Assembly: GCA_032718475.1 (NCBI GenBank)
Contig: JAUCBJ010002395.1
Coordinates: forward strand, 1-20,737
Reading direction: 5' to 3'
DNA from: Nemertoderma westbladi
Taxonomy: Eukaryota > Xenacoelomorpha > Nemertodermatida > Nemertodermatidae
DNA: 20,737 nucleotides
Under the pieces are notes generated by a model. It saw only the letters and a list, made by a program, of their open reading frames with translations, ran no database searches and was not told the DNA's origin. Shown one piece after another: positions 1 to 9,041 of the stretch (position 1 is its first letter; every line of letters starts with the position of its first letter). A program made the translations under genes and the position numbers.

Positions 1-1609
1 CTGCGGCTAGTGAGACCTAAGTATACAACCCCTGGGCCAAGGCTTAAGACGGCAGTGCGGCTGCGGCTAGTGAGACCTAAGTATACAACCCCTGGGCCCT
101 GGCTTAAGGCGGCAGTGCGGCTGCGGCTAGTGAGACCTAAGTATACAACCCCTGGGCCAAGGCTTAAGACGGCAGTGCGGCTGCGGTTAGTGAGACCTAA
201 GTATACAACCCCTGGGCCAAGGCTTAAGACGGCAGTGCGGCTGCGGCTAGTGAGACCTAAGTATACAACCCCTGGGCCAAGGCTTAAGACGGCAGTGCGG
301 CTGCGGCTAGTGAGACCTAAGTATACAACCCCTGGGCCCTGGCTTAAGACGGCAGTGCGGCTGCGGCTAGTGAGACCTAAATATACAACCCCTGGGCCAA
401 GGCTTAAGACGGCAGTGCGGCTGCGGCTAGTGAGACATAAGTATACAACCCCTGGGCCAAGGCTTAAGACGGCAGTGCGGTTGCGGCTAGTGAGACCTAA
501 GTATACAACCCCTGGGCCCTGGCTTAAGACGGCAGTGCGGCTGCGGCTAGTGAGACCTAAGTATACAACCCCTGGGCCCTGGCTTAAGACGGCAGTGCGG
601 CTGCGGCTAGTGAGACCTAAGTATACAACCCCTGGGCCCTGGCTTAAGACGGCAGTGCGGCTGCGGCTAGTGAGACCTAAGTATACAACCCCTGGGCCAA
701 GGCTTAAGACGGCAGTGCGGCTGCGGCTAGTGAGACCTAAGTATAAAACCCCTGGGCCAAGGCTTAAGACGGCAGTGCGGCTGCGGCTAGTGAGACCTAA
801 GTATACAACCCCTGGGCCCTGGCTTAAGGCGGCAGTGCGGCTGCGGCTAGTGAGACCTAAGTATACAACCGCTGGGCCAAGGCTTAAGACGGCAGTGCGG
901 CTGCGGTTAGTGAGACCTAAGTATACAACCCCTGGGCCCTGGCTTAAGACGGCAGTGCGGCTGCGGCTAGTGAGACCTAAGTATACAACCCCTGGGCCAA
1001 GGCTTAAGACGGCAGTGCGGCTGCGGCTAGTGAGACCTAAGTATACAACCCCTGGGCCCTGGATTAAGACGGCAGTGCGGCTGCGGCTAGTGAGACCTAA
1101 GTATACAACCCCTGGGCCCTGGCTTAAGACGGCAGTGCGGCTGCGGCTAGTGAGACCTAACTATACAACCCCTGGGCCCTGGCTTAAGACGGCAGTGCGG
1201 CTGCGGCTAGTGAGACCTAAGTATACAACCCCTGGGCCCTGGATTAAGACGGCAGTGCGGCTGCGGCTAGTGAGACCTAAGTATACAACCCCTGGGCCCT
1301 GGCCTAAGACGGCAGTGCGGCTGCGGCTAGTGAGACCTAAGTATACAACCCCTGGGCCAAGGCTTAAGACGGCAGTGCGGCTGCGGCTAGTGAGACCTAA
1401 GTATACAACCCCTGGGCCCTGGCTTAAGACGGCAGTGCGGCTGCGGCTAGTGAGACCTAAGTATACAACCCCTGGGCCCTGGCCTAAGACGGCAGTGCGG
1501 CTGCGGCTAGTGAGACCTAAGTATACAACCCCTGGGCCCTGGCTTAAGACGGCAGTGCGGCTGCGGCTAGTGAGACCTAAGTATACAACCCCTGAGCCAT
1601 GGCTTAAGA
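1..1609. repeat. 60-bp satellite, 27 tandem copies, open at left edge
   Basis: Copies start exactly every 60 bases from position 1. The last copy diverges after about 1609. Two main variants differ at the dinucleotide between GGGCC and GGCTTAAG: AA in 11 copies and CT in 15 (the last copy has AT). The unit is a multiple of three and has no stop in some frames, so long ORFs appear on both strands. They lack an ATG on the plus strand and are not taken as genes. Private variants recur 720 bp apart (copies 2 and 14; copies 4 and 16) and 180 bp apart (copies 18 and 21; 22 and 25), which points to higher-order duplication. The array continues beyond the window, so total length is unknown. Confidence 0.98.
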
Positions 1610-2451
1610 AATGTTGATTTCGAGGACATAGTGTACGTAATGTATATATAATTATAAGAAAAATGGTAAGCCTAATTAATGAAAAAAAAACGCAATCAAA
1701 ATTAAATAGAACCATTCCTAAATATTTCGAAAAATCAAGCAATATTGCACTACAAGTACTAAAATACATGCTTGTGGGTCTCATGGAATCTAACTGATAA
1801 CTTCCCTTGAAAACATCGTATTATTTATACCTTAATTTAAACCTAAAAATTACCTATACATTTCCACCGGCGTGAATCAAACACGATTTTCGGTATATAA
1901 TCGTTCTGATCTGCTGAGGGGCTGTTTAAATATTACTTAACGCCACTTTATGACTCCAAAATAAATTGTACAGCTACGAAGGTTTTAATTGAAATGAAAC
2001 TACATTCACACAAATATAGCTAGGGGGCTATTTAACGAAATCAAAATACATCCGCCTCCATGGGAAAATCGACGCAAATAACAGCCAATTACTCCCAAAA
2101 ATAAACAGTAACCTGAGCGATTGACTCTCCTTTTTTTATTGTAATGGTTAAAATAACATGCCACAACAACTGCCCCTTTCCCTTAATTGATAATTAGCCA
2201 CGACGAGATATTATTTGCGGCAACTCACATTTACTTACGGTATCCAACAATTGCATGAAGAATGCTGGTGATAAAATGATTGAGGTTATCAGATGTTGAG
2301 TCCTACTGATGAACAAGGATAAAGATAAATGTTAACGTTAGGTATAATAATAATAAATTACGGAAAAAAAATAAAATTTTGAGAAAATTCGAAACTACAA
2401 AAAACCACGATATACGAAAAAAAAAAAATTTGCTATGGAAATTTACTGCGC
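1610..2451. other. AT-rich non-coding stretch between two tandem arrays
   Basis: No coding signal, RNA gene or transposon end was recognised here. It contains short A-runs and, just before the 73-bp array, a partial echo of the array start (GCTATGG near 2432). Confidence 0.6.
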
Positions 2452-2889
2452 TATGGGGAAAAATGTAAAAAATGAAAGATAAACAGTTAATAATAAAATT
2501 AGAACTAAGATTGGATACGAAAGGTATGGGGAAAAATGTAAAAAATGAAAGATAAACAGTTAATAATAAAATTAGAACTAAGATTGGATACGAAAGGTAT
2601 GGGGAAAAATGTAAAAAATGAAAGATAAACAGTTAATAATAAAATTAGAACTAAGATTGGATACGAAAGGTATGGGGAAAAATGTAAAAAATGAAAGATA
2701 AACAGTTAATAATAAAATTAGAACTAAGATTGGATACGAAAGGTATGGGGAAAAATGTAAAAAATGAAAGATAAACAGTTAATAATAAAATTAGAACTAA
2801 GATTGGATACGAAAGGTATGGGGAAAAATGTAAAAAATGAAAGATAAACAGTTAATAATAAAATTAGAACTAAGATTGGATACGAAAGG
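2452..2889. repeat. 73-bp tandem repeat, six copies
   Basis: Copies begin at 2452, 2525, 2598, 2671, 2744 and 2817, each starting TATGGGGAAAAATG and ending GGATACGAAAGG. By eye they are identical over 438 bp. That implies very recent amplification, homogenisation, or assembly copying. The unit is about 75 percent A+T. The 66-residue minus-strand ORF over it is a by-product of repetition. Confidence 0.97.
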
Positions 2890-5431
2890 TAATTTGGTTG
2901 GATACGATTTTGTATCGTACGCATCCTGTTCCTATATATAGTATAAGGTCAAGCTTCAGGTACAGGTACCAAGTCACATTTTATAAACCAGTACCGGTAC
3001 GGTATATAAATTGTAATACACTAGGGATTATTTTTTTGCGCCCCGTATCTGCGATATGTCAGGAGTGTACTATTTAAAGTGCTATCCATATAATCACCGT
3101 GCTGCTCGTGGTACATTGCAGATTGCATTAAGAATGACATTCCTGCTAATCGACAAAATTGCGCCGCCACAACTCCCTATCCCCACACATCGTCAATTAT
3201 TTAAGGGGCGTCTGAAGGAAGCCATGGTCTGGCCATGGTTTGTCCGTGTTCACCATTGTGTTAGAGATGTGTGCAATATACTCAGGGAAACTATGAACTG
3301 ACTGGGGTTAAAATTATATAGTGTATGTGCCATCCAGAGATTTGGTGTGGTTGCTAACATTCATGTCAGGCCTACTAACGACTCCACCGCTAAACATTAA
3401 CTTTTATGTCGGACACGGCGAATAACAACAAAATCTACTTATGTTCTCGAGTTTTAAGGGTATAATCCACGAATTTACGCACTTGCCACTTTTAATATAT
3501 GAATATCACAATTTTTACTTATTTCTCCATTTAATACTTACATCAATGACAACATGTTTTAATAAATGAAATTAATATTCGAAAAAAATTGATATTATTA
3601 GGCAGTCGCGGCGTTGACCCTTAGAACAAAAAGGTTATCATTTAGTATATACCTTTTGTGAGGATTTAAAGCGGTACTAATTTAAACTGGTATTATTATA
3701 ATACTATAAACAGTGGGCCTATGCTATGCACCACAATGAAATGTGAAATGATAATGAATTACTGCTGTGCTACAGTAACCATTTTCTTCGAAAATTGAAA
3801 CCAGCAACCAGGTAATTTTGGCGCAGACAAGTAATGGAAAATTTCTGGAAATCATAAAAATGAATAGCTTTAAACATTATGTTTAAAAGTTAAATAAAAT
3901 AAAACAGATACATTATAGCTTAGAACGTCAGATAGTCCCATGAACAAGATGAAAATATATATAATTTATATTTTTTAACGCATTTTTTTCACCTTTATAA
4001 TTAAATATGTAGTGTATATATCAGTCCACTACCTACCAGTGATACTTTACATCACCAATTCCACCACATTTGCTAAAGGGTTGAATAAATGTCACAATAT
4101 TTTTAACGGTTGACAAAAAACGTTGTTTCTACTTTTCCTGGAATTACCGGCGAAAAGTATGAACTTATATAAATTAAAATAAGAGTAATTTATGTATCGA
4201 TTTAAAGGTGTTTATTCCTATTGAATGTAGAAACTTATCACTACGGTAGGCTAGGTATTTAGGCATCATGTGTCATATTGTGGGGCCTTCAATCACGCAC
4301 AGTTCTGTGAATTTAGCAAACAGTTTAGGCCTAATAGTAGCGGATCGGTAAGGTCCGTATCTATCTAGGCACTGTCAAGTGTGAAATATTTGATCGTGAT
4401 TGCGAAGGCGCATTTGAGTGAAATTTCAGACAGAAATATTCTCTACAATGTCAAACCAAATTCAAATTAATTTGACTGAGCCGTTTAACTGCGATATTGA
4501 CGTTCAGACATTACAACCGCACAGACATACAGTTAATGCCCATTATGACCCTTCATAAACCGTATGCTACTTTGTGGCTCGCTCCTAACCTCTAGACCAC
4601 CTTAAATCGATACTTTGGTGCAGTCAGTGATTAATTTATCCAGATGACAAGTATATATATAATATAAAATATATATACCGGTAATATCTTAGTATCAATT
4701 ATACATTGCCCTAATATTAACCGGGTTTTAAAAAGTATATATATTAGGATTGTGTTTGTGTGTGGAATAGGACCGTGTGTGTTGGTTGCTACGGTGTAAA
4801 CATTGAGATGAATAATTTATAAGCAAATCGTTATACATAAGTATCACAAATGCGTCTCTAACATGTTGTAACTTTATAAAGGGATTGAAAAAAGTAAAGA
4901 AACGCAAACTTTACCTCAAATGATGAAAACATTTTTTAAACCATTGCAATAACAAACCTCAAATTGTTGTTGAAATAAGAGAAGATAAACTTTAAACTTA
5001 CCATCCACGTAAAATAATGAACAAAGAACATTATTAGTCCACAGCAAATCTTCAGACAGTTAAACACCATACTAAGTAAAACAACGAGTAAATAATTAAT
5101 ATATATATATATAAGAGACAGAAATACAGAGAAAGTTAATAAAACTCACAATGAGTCCACAGTAGGTGTCCAAATCCATTAGAATGACGGAGTTACTGAA
5201 TTACAATTAATCAAACCTGCCACTCATTGGATCCGCATTGGCTAATTGATCTAAGAGTTCACCATGGAGAATGTTGGTGGGGTCATTTTAAATAAGGAAA
5301 ATAACTCACCAATCGTTTCAGGTCACTATTTTTATAAATATAACTTATCCAGTGAAATGTTTTATATAAGTTTAGGATTGAATTCACTCACCACATAATT
5401 GCAACTTACATGGAGTGACGACTTTATCCAA
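2890..5431. other. Intergenic AT-rich region with weak small ORFs
   Basis: No supported gene. Two ATG-initiated plus-strand ORFs were seen: 3056-3301 (81 residues, no recognised domain) and 4448-4558 (36 residues, start context ACAATGT). Neither has supporting evidence. A TA microsatellite lies near 5098-5114. On the minus strand just downstream of the BuGZ stop there are donor-like sequences (CATGTAAGT near 5403-5412, GGTGAGT near 5387-5394 and again near 5309). They may reflect chance or 3' UTR splicing. A clear AATAAA for the BuGZ mRNA was not found close to the stop. Confidence 0.45.
4448..4558 (+). CDS. Possible 36-residue small ORF
   Basis: It begins with ATG in a reasonable animal start context (ACAATGT) and ends in TAA. 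The peptide starts MSNQIQINLTEPFNCDID and is not recognised. An ORF this short is expected by chance in 2.5 kb, so it is listed only because its composition is less biased than its surroundings. It could also be part of an exon. Confidence 0.12.
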   Translation: MSNQIQINLTEPFNCDIDVQTLQPHRHTVNAHYDPS

Positions 5432-6538
5432 TCACATCATCCCCTGCATAAACCCTCGTCCCATTCCTGGATGCCAAGTCCCAGGCATCGCTGATCCCCC
5501 CATCCCAGACATCCCTCCCCCCATCCCAGACATCCCTGCGCCCATCCCGGACATCCCTGCCCCTATCCCGGACATTCCTCGCCCCATCCCGGACATCCCT
5601 CCCCCCATCCCGGACATCCCTGCCCCCATCCCGGACATCCCTGCCCCCATCCCAGACATCCCACCCCTCTGCCCTCCCGGGAACGCCGCCCCAAGCACCC
5701 CCTGCTGACCTATCATCCCGCGTCCCGGTTGCTGTGGCAACGAGTTACCAGCCGAGTACCGCGGCATGGCGGCGCGTTTCTCCTCCAGCGAAACATCCTC
5801 CTCGGGATGAACCATCCGGGTTGAAGAACTTGAGGAATCCGTTACGGAGGAGGAAGCAGGTTTAATCGGACCGATCTGGGGCGTCGGTTGGTCACTGGTG
5901 ACTGCAGCCGCGCTCGGGAACAAAGGTTTAGCGGGTTCCTGAAGAGTCGGTACGCTGGGGGACGAGCTAGAGGGATCCGTTCGCTTGGGGGGCGCGGTGG
6001 GGGGCGGAGGGGGGATCCGAGGGGGCATCATACCCGGCCAACCCATCCCCATGGGCCCCATCATCCCTCCCATCGGTCCCATCATTCCAGGCATCATCCC
6101 CGGCACCATCCCCGGGAACCCCATCATCGGCCCCCCTGGACCCATCATCATCCCAGGGGGAAATGCCCCCCCAGGGGGTCCGCTCATCCCCTCCCCTGCG
6201 TCGTCCTCGTCGCTGCTGTCGTTACGTTTCTTTTTATCCCCAGAGTATTTCTGTAAGCGATGAGCTTCAGCATCGGCGGCTGGAATCCCTTCCATTCCGT
6301 AAATCTCGCAGTCGAGACTGTCTCTACCCTGCATAGAGTTGGGTATCTTCTCCACGTGTTCTTTGTGCACCTGCATACAGTGAATTGATAGTCCCGGACC
6401 GGTGTACAACTTTTTGTGACAAACGTGGCATTTGAAATGTTTTGCTCTTTGATGTTGGATTAGAACTTTCTCGTCCTCAAATTCCCGATCGCAGTACCAA
6501 CACCATGGCTTCAATTGTTTCCTCTTTTTTCTTCCCAT
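5432..6538 (-). CDS. ZNF207: BuGZ/ZNF207-type zinc-finger protein, single uninterrupted ORF
   Basis: The 368-residue protein starts [16 protein letters not shown], the conserved start of the ZNF207/BuGZ family, which fixes the ATG at 6538. Two C2H2 fingers follow: C13/C16/H29/H34 and C37/C40/H53/H58. The segment EIYGMEGIP is also family-typical. A Met/Gly/Pro-rich low-complexity middle (about 120-175) is followed by KPLFPS and a GLEBS motif at 243-261 ([19 protein letters not shown]), with the paired glutamates used in Bub3 binding. The C-terminus has eight 7-residue GMSGMGX repeats. In other animals the protein binds microtubules and Bub3, promotes kinetochore loading and spindle assembly, phase-separates through its low-complexity region, and acts in splicing. 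It is shorter than vertebrate forms (about 480 residues). Vertebrate genes have many introns but this ORF has none, so it may be a retrocopy or belong to an intron-poor lineage. All key residues are intact, so it is probably functional. Confidence 0.95.
   Translation of the reverse strand: MGRKKRKQLKPWCWYCDREFEDEKVLIQHQRAKHFKCHVCHKKLYTGPGLSIHCMQVHKEHVEKIPNSMQGRDSLDCEIYGMEGIPAADAEAHRLQKYSGDKKKRNDSSDEDDAGEGMSGPPGGAFPPGMMMGPGGPMMGFPGMVPGMMPGMMGPMGGMMGPMGMGWPGMMPPRIPPPPPTAPPKRTDPSSSSPSVPTLQEPAKPLFPSAAAVTSDQPTPQIGPIKPASSSVTDSSSSSTRMVHPEEDVSLEEKRAAMPRYSAGNSLPQQPGRGMIGQQGVLGAAFPGGQRGGMSGMGAGMSGMGAGMSGMGGGMSGMGRGMSGIGAGMSGMGAGMSGMGGGMSGMGGSAMPGTWHPGMGRGFMQGMM
5497..5664 (-). repeat. 21-bp in-frame repeats in the BuGZ C-terminus
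   Basis: Eight 21-bp units encode GMSGMG followed by A, G or R, with one Met-to-Ile change. They lie just before the C-terminal tail. Slippage in this array changes the length of the low-complexity tail without breaking frame. Confidence 0.9.
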
Positions 6539-7043
6539 TACTATACAGTTATAATAATGTTATACTTATTTATAACCACAATCCAGCAATCAACAAAATA
6601 TGACAGTATGATCCTATTGCTATTAGGCAGTTAGGCTACCGGTAAATTCCAGTCCAACAGTTTATTAGGCTCTACCGGCTGACCGGTAACTAATTGCTAA
6701 TACCGGTACTGTAATATTTATTAACATACCAGCATACCGGTGCGGTAGGGTAGGTAGCTCAGTCTGTCAGTACGGCAGTACACGTACAGCAGTATGGGGA
6801 AATTAGCCCTATAGCAGAATAGGGAAACTTATTTATTTCCCTATAGGGAAGTTTTTATTTCCTGATAGGGAAATTATACAATATCTTGGTTTTTATTTAT
6901 TTTATTAGATTTTTATAATTTTTTTTTATTTTAGACCTTAAAATTCCTGTTTTACTGTTAATAATAATAAATAATATCTGAATAATAAGTGCTATGATTC
7001 AAAATATATCGGCTAATATTATTGAATATAAAACTATCGCATT
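6539..7043. promoter_or_regulatory. Upstream region of the BuGZ gene
   Basis: The gene is read leftward, so this is its 5' side. On the minus strand a TATA-like TTATAAATAA lies about 30 bases before the ATG, with an ATTGTGG (CCACAAT complement) further upstream. An AG one base before the ATG would suit a cis- or trans-splice acceptor, but its pyrimidine tract is weak. Several ACCGGT palindromes occur at 6637-6735. No transcription start can be set from sequence alone. Confidence 0.3.
6818..6873. repeat. ATAGGGAAA inverted/direct repeat cluster
   Basis: ATAGGGAAA-type motifs occur near 6819-6827, 6843-6850 and 6865-6873, with TTTCCCTATA in the opposite sense at 6836-6845. The first and second arms can form a hairpin, and the central TTCCCTATAGGGAA is itself a palindrome. 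It lies about 300 bases upstream of the BuGZ start, so a regulatory role is possible but unproven. Confidence 0.7.
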
Positions 7044-7046
7044 TGA

Positions 7047-7244
7047 GGTGTGAATTCAAATTCAAATCCAAATTCGACTAATCGCGGTGGCATTCCGCAT
7101 GGGGTCATAAATTTCGTTTATTTTTGGATATATGGTCGGAAATTTTATAAAATGACACCTGATGAAATATTTCTGATGATGGTGTATTGGTTTTCGAGAT
7201 ATGCAGTTCAAAGTTTGCGATTTATTCGAACATATCCCCAATGA
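7047..7244 (+). pseudogene. Short ORF, possible ISXO2-like transposase fragment
   Basis: This open stretch has no in-frame ATG at its start (upstream TGA at 7044-7046) and about 65 codons. Residues GVINFVYFWIYG followed by DEI, VYW and a final arginine/tyrosine-rich helix resemble the pre-DDE helix-turn-helix segment of ISXO2-like (IS1595-type) transposase proteins found in invertebrate genomes. No DDE core is present downstream. The resemblance is from pattern memory only; it could equally be chance or an exon of an unknown gene. Confidence 0.22.
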
Positions 7245-7249
7245 AACCT

Positions 7250-7845
7250 ACATAAAATCTTTCTGACTAGTGGGTGGAGTGTCATTTTATGTTTATTGTA
7301 CACATATATGTCTCATACACATTAAAACCATGAATAAATACCACCCACTTCCACTTGTCAGACCAACTTTTCTATGTGGCCAAAGATTGGACTTTTCGAC
7401 AAATTTTGTCTTTCTGAGGCTTGAGTTAGAGTGGTCTGAATAGTGGGTAGCCCAAAACATTTAGTAAATAGTTAGATATACCAAAGTGCAAAGGGGAGTT
7501 CTGTGGTACAATTTTCATGTACCACCAGCAAGTCAGACTTCCATACCATCATCTGGAAAATTGAAACTTTCCAAAATTTGTGCTTGAAATGAATCATGAG
7601 TAGTACAGTAGTAATATGGATAAGGGAAACATGCATGACAAGTTTCGGATCCCACCCATGCCTTCTTCAGTATATATTATTCAATTTAAAAGTTCAATTT
7701 TCAAAATTAATCGTCAGAGTAAATACTTTAGAACCAAGGTCTGCTTACGAGGTTGCTCTCATAACCAGCACACATTAAGTATTTAAATGTTTTAGACACA
7801 ATAAAGGCTGTTTTTTTCACCACCCACTTGTCAGATATTTTATGT
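7250..7845. mobile_element. MITE-like element with 26-bp imperfect terminal inverted repeats
   Basis: The left end at 7250-7277 contains ACATAAAAT, then TCTGAC(T)AGTGGGTGG. The right end at 7820-7845 is its near-perfect inverse, CCACCCACTTGTCAGA then ATTTTATGT. The 596-bp span has no transposase. Two internal copies of the same motif (7341-7362 inverted, 7435-7448 direct) make a second, smaller fold-back inside. No clear target-site duplication was identified, so superfamily is not assigned. The internal ORF at 7596-7778 is not considered real. Confidence 0.6.
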
Positions 7846-8196
7846 GTAACATACAAAGGTAAATAATTTTAACATATTATTGACTAATTTCAATACCCAA
7901 TGAGTTACATACCATACCTTCTGATACTATTAATTATTATATCATAATAGAAATAAAAGCTGTTTGAAGTTCATCTATATAATTCCCTAATCCCGGCCAA
8001 GGGCAGCAGGGAATGGAACGTAATACAGTATGTTCATTATGATGAGGTAAGTCAGTGATAATTAATATAGTTATTATGGTAGAAAAGATAATAGATCAAT
8101 TATTGAGTATAGCCGTATTGTAGATCTTGCAATTCCTTTATGAACAGTGATCGCAGACAATGATCTGATGATGATATAACGAGCCACTCCACCAAG
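7846..8196. other. AT-rich non-coding stretch
   Basis: No gene seen. An ATTCCCT...AGGGAAT inverted pair lies around 7981-8016. Confidence 0.5.
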
Positions 8197-8431
8197 ATGA
8201 ATCTCCAGTTTCAAGAAGTGATGTCACGTGTGGCAGGGACGCGGTCATACCATAGATATGATATTACTGCTGATGGGAAGCTGGAATGCCGAACTTTATC
8301 ATCTTCTACAACGAAGAAAGTAAAGGCAGTTCAACGCAAGGTTGCTGCTAGTCCCTTGTGTTGATGTTCCTACTGATCAGACAGATGAGGATGGGAATAT
8401 CTGCTACAAGTGTAAAAAGCTTTGGTGTTAG
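8197..8431 (+). pseudogene. Small broken coding fragment, unrecognised
   Basis: An ATG-initiated frame (8197-8364, 55 residues) has coding-like composition (SYHRYDITADGKLECRTL, then a Lys-rich stretch). In the next frame (8360-8431) the reading continues plausibly as acidic DQTDEDGNICYKCKKLW, with a CxxC pair, to TAG. This suggests one coding stretch broken by a frameshift, or exon remnants. No family is recognised. The TAG falls in TGTTAGC, which could be the start of an inserted element. Confidence 0.28.
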
Positions 8432-8479
8432 CTTATTCAATTCCGCTAACCACCCCATAAAGTGAGCCGTTAAGCAATA

Positions 8480-8522
8480 TTGGGGAACACGAGGGTGAGC
8501 AATCAACCTCGTGTCACCCCAA
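8480..8522. repeat. Hairpin with 8+6 bp stem
   Basis: TTGGGG at 8480-8485 pairs with CCCCAA at 8517-8522. ACACGAGG at 8487-8494 pairs with CCTCGTGT at 8507-8514. A 12-base loop and a small internal bulge separate the arms. It is GC-rich against an AT-rich background and would be stable as RNA on either strand. Confidence 0.8.
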
Positions 8523-8540
8523 CAAAGTGGGAAGGAGAAA

Positions 8541-8597
8541 GCACACACACACACAATAAGGGTCAGGGGTTACACCCCTGAGAGAGAGAGAGAGAGC
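8541..8597. repeat. CA and GA microsatellites
   Basis: An (AC)n run at about 8540-8555 and a (GA)n run at about 8579-8597 are separated by a short GC-richer linker. Confidence 0.85.
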
Positions 8598-8958
8598 AAC
8601 AGGGGCGAAGGGAAACCCTCCAGGGGAGGCAAAGGGCGACAACAGGGTTATTAGCCAATGGGGGGAAGGCATCGGTTGAGTAATGTAACACAGCCAACCG
8701 TGCAATATATATTATCAGTACAGTAATCATTTCATTCACTTATAGTAAGTCAGTTTAGCTAGGGTAGTACCGGAACTTCAATTACCGTCTTCGTATACCA
8801 TCCGTGTATCCAATATTGTATCTTATACTTTGTGTTATCATCAGTATACCTTATATCATATCTTATACTATTATACCCGGAGAACTATATACAGCGATCA
8901 ATAACTCTCTTTACCTTTCACACACGGCGGGGACGCGTAGATTGAAAACCAGATAAAC

Positions 8959-8979
8959 CGGGATCCTCCGTGGATCCCG
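8959..8979. repeat. Perfect 8-bp stem hairpin
   Basis: CGGGATCC (8959-8966), loop TCCGT, GGATCCCG (8972-8979). It lies just upstream of the GC-rich coding-like region, at the end of the candidate leader/LTR. Confidence 0.8.
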
Positions 8980-9041
8980 TCACAGTAATTGAAACCAACT
9001 GCTGCCCTAAGCAATAGATACCGACAGTTACACGAAACTGA

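Larger units (their letters stand above)
8426..8984 (+). other. Repetitive leader/LTR-like region upstream of the GC-rich gene
   Basis: The segment begins TGTTAGC and ends CGTCACA, the TG...CA form of LTR ends. It contains a GTTAGC/GCTAAC inverted pair, a hairpin, CA and GA microsatellites and TATA-like AT runs. It immediately precedes the coding-like region starting near 9042. No second copy lies downstream of that region within the window and no convincing tRNA primer-binding site follows it, so an LTR is only one possible explanation. It may be an ordinary promoter and 5' UTR. Confidence 0.2.

Noticed and set aside
10-1617. 535-residue plus-strand ORF and 207-residue minus-strand ORF in the satellite
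   Set aside because: They exist because the 60-bp unit is a multiple of three without stops in those frames. The plus ORF has no ATG start (GTG), and translated repeats match no protein family.
2724-2924. 66-residue minus-strand ORF
   Set aside because: Falls within the identical 73-bp repeats and merely repeats a hydrophobic pattern from AT-rich DNA.
3056-3301. 81-residue plus-strand ORF starting MSGVYYLKCYPYN
   Set aside because: Has an ATG, but no recognised domain and no supporting neighbours. An ORF of this length is not unexpected by chance.
5415-6263. Plus-strand ORFs of 97, 122 and 92 residues (Pro/Ile or Arg/His-rich)
   Set aside because: They are antisense readings of the low-complexity BuGZ coding sequence.
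6737-6790. tRNA-like TAGCTCAGT near 6756
   Set aside because: The D-arm-like string is not followed by an anticodon arm or a GTTCGAATC B box; no cloverleaf can be drawn.
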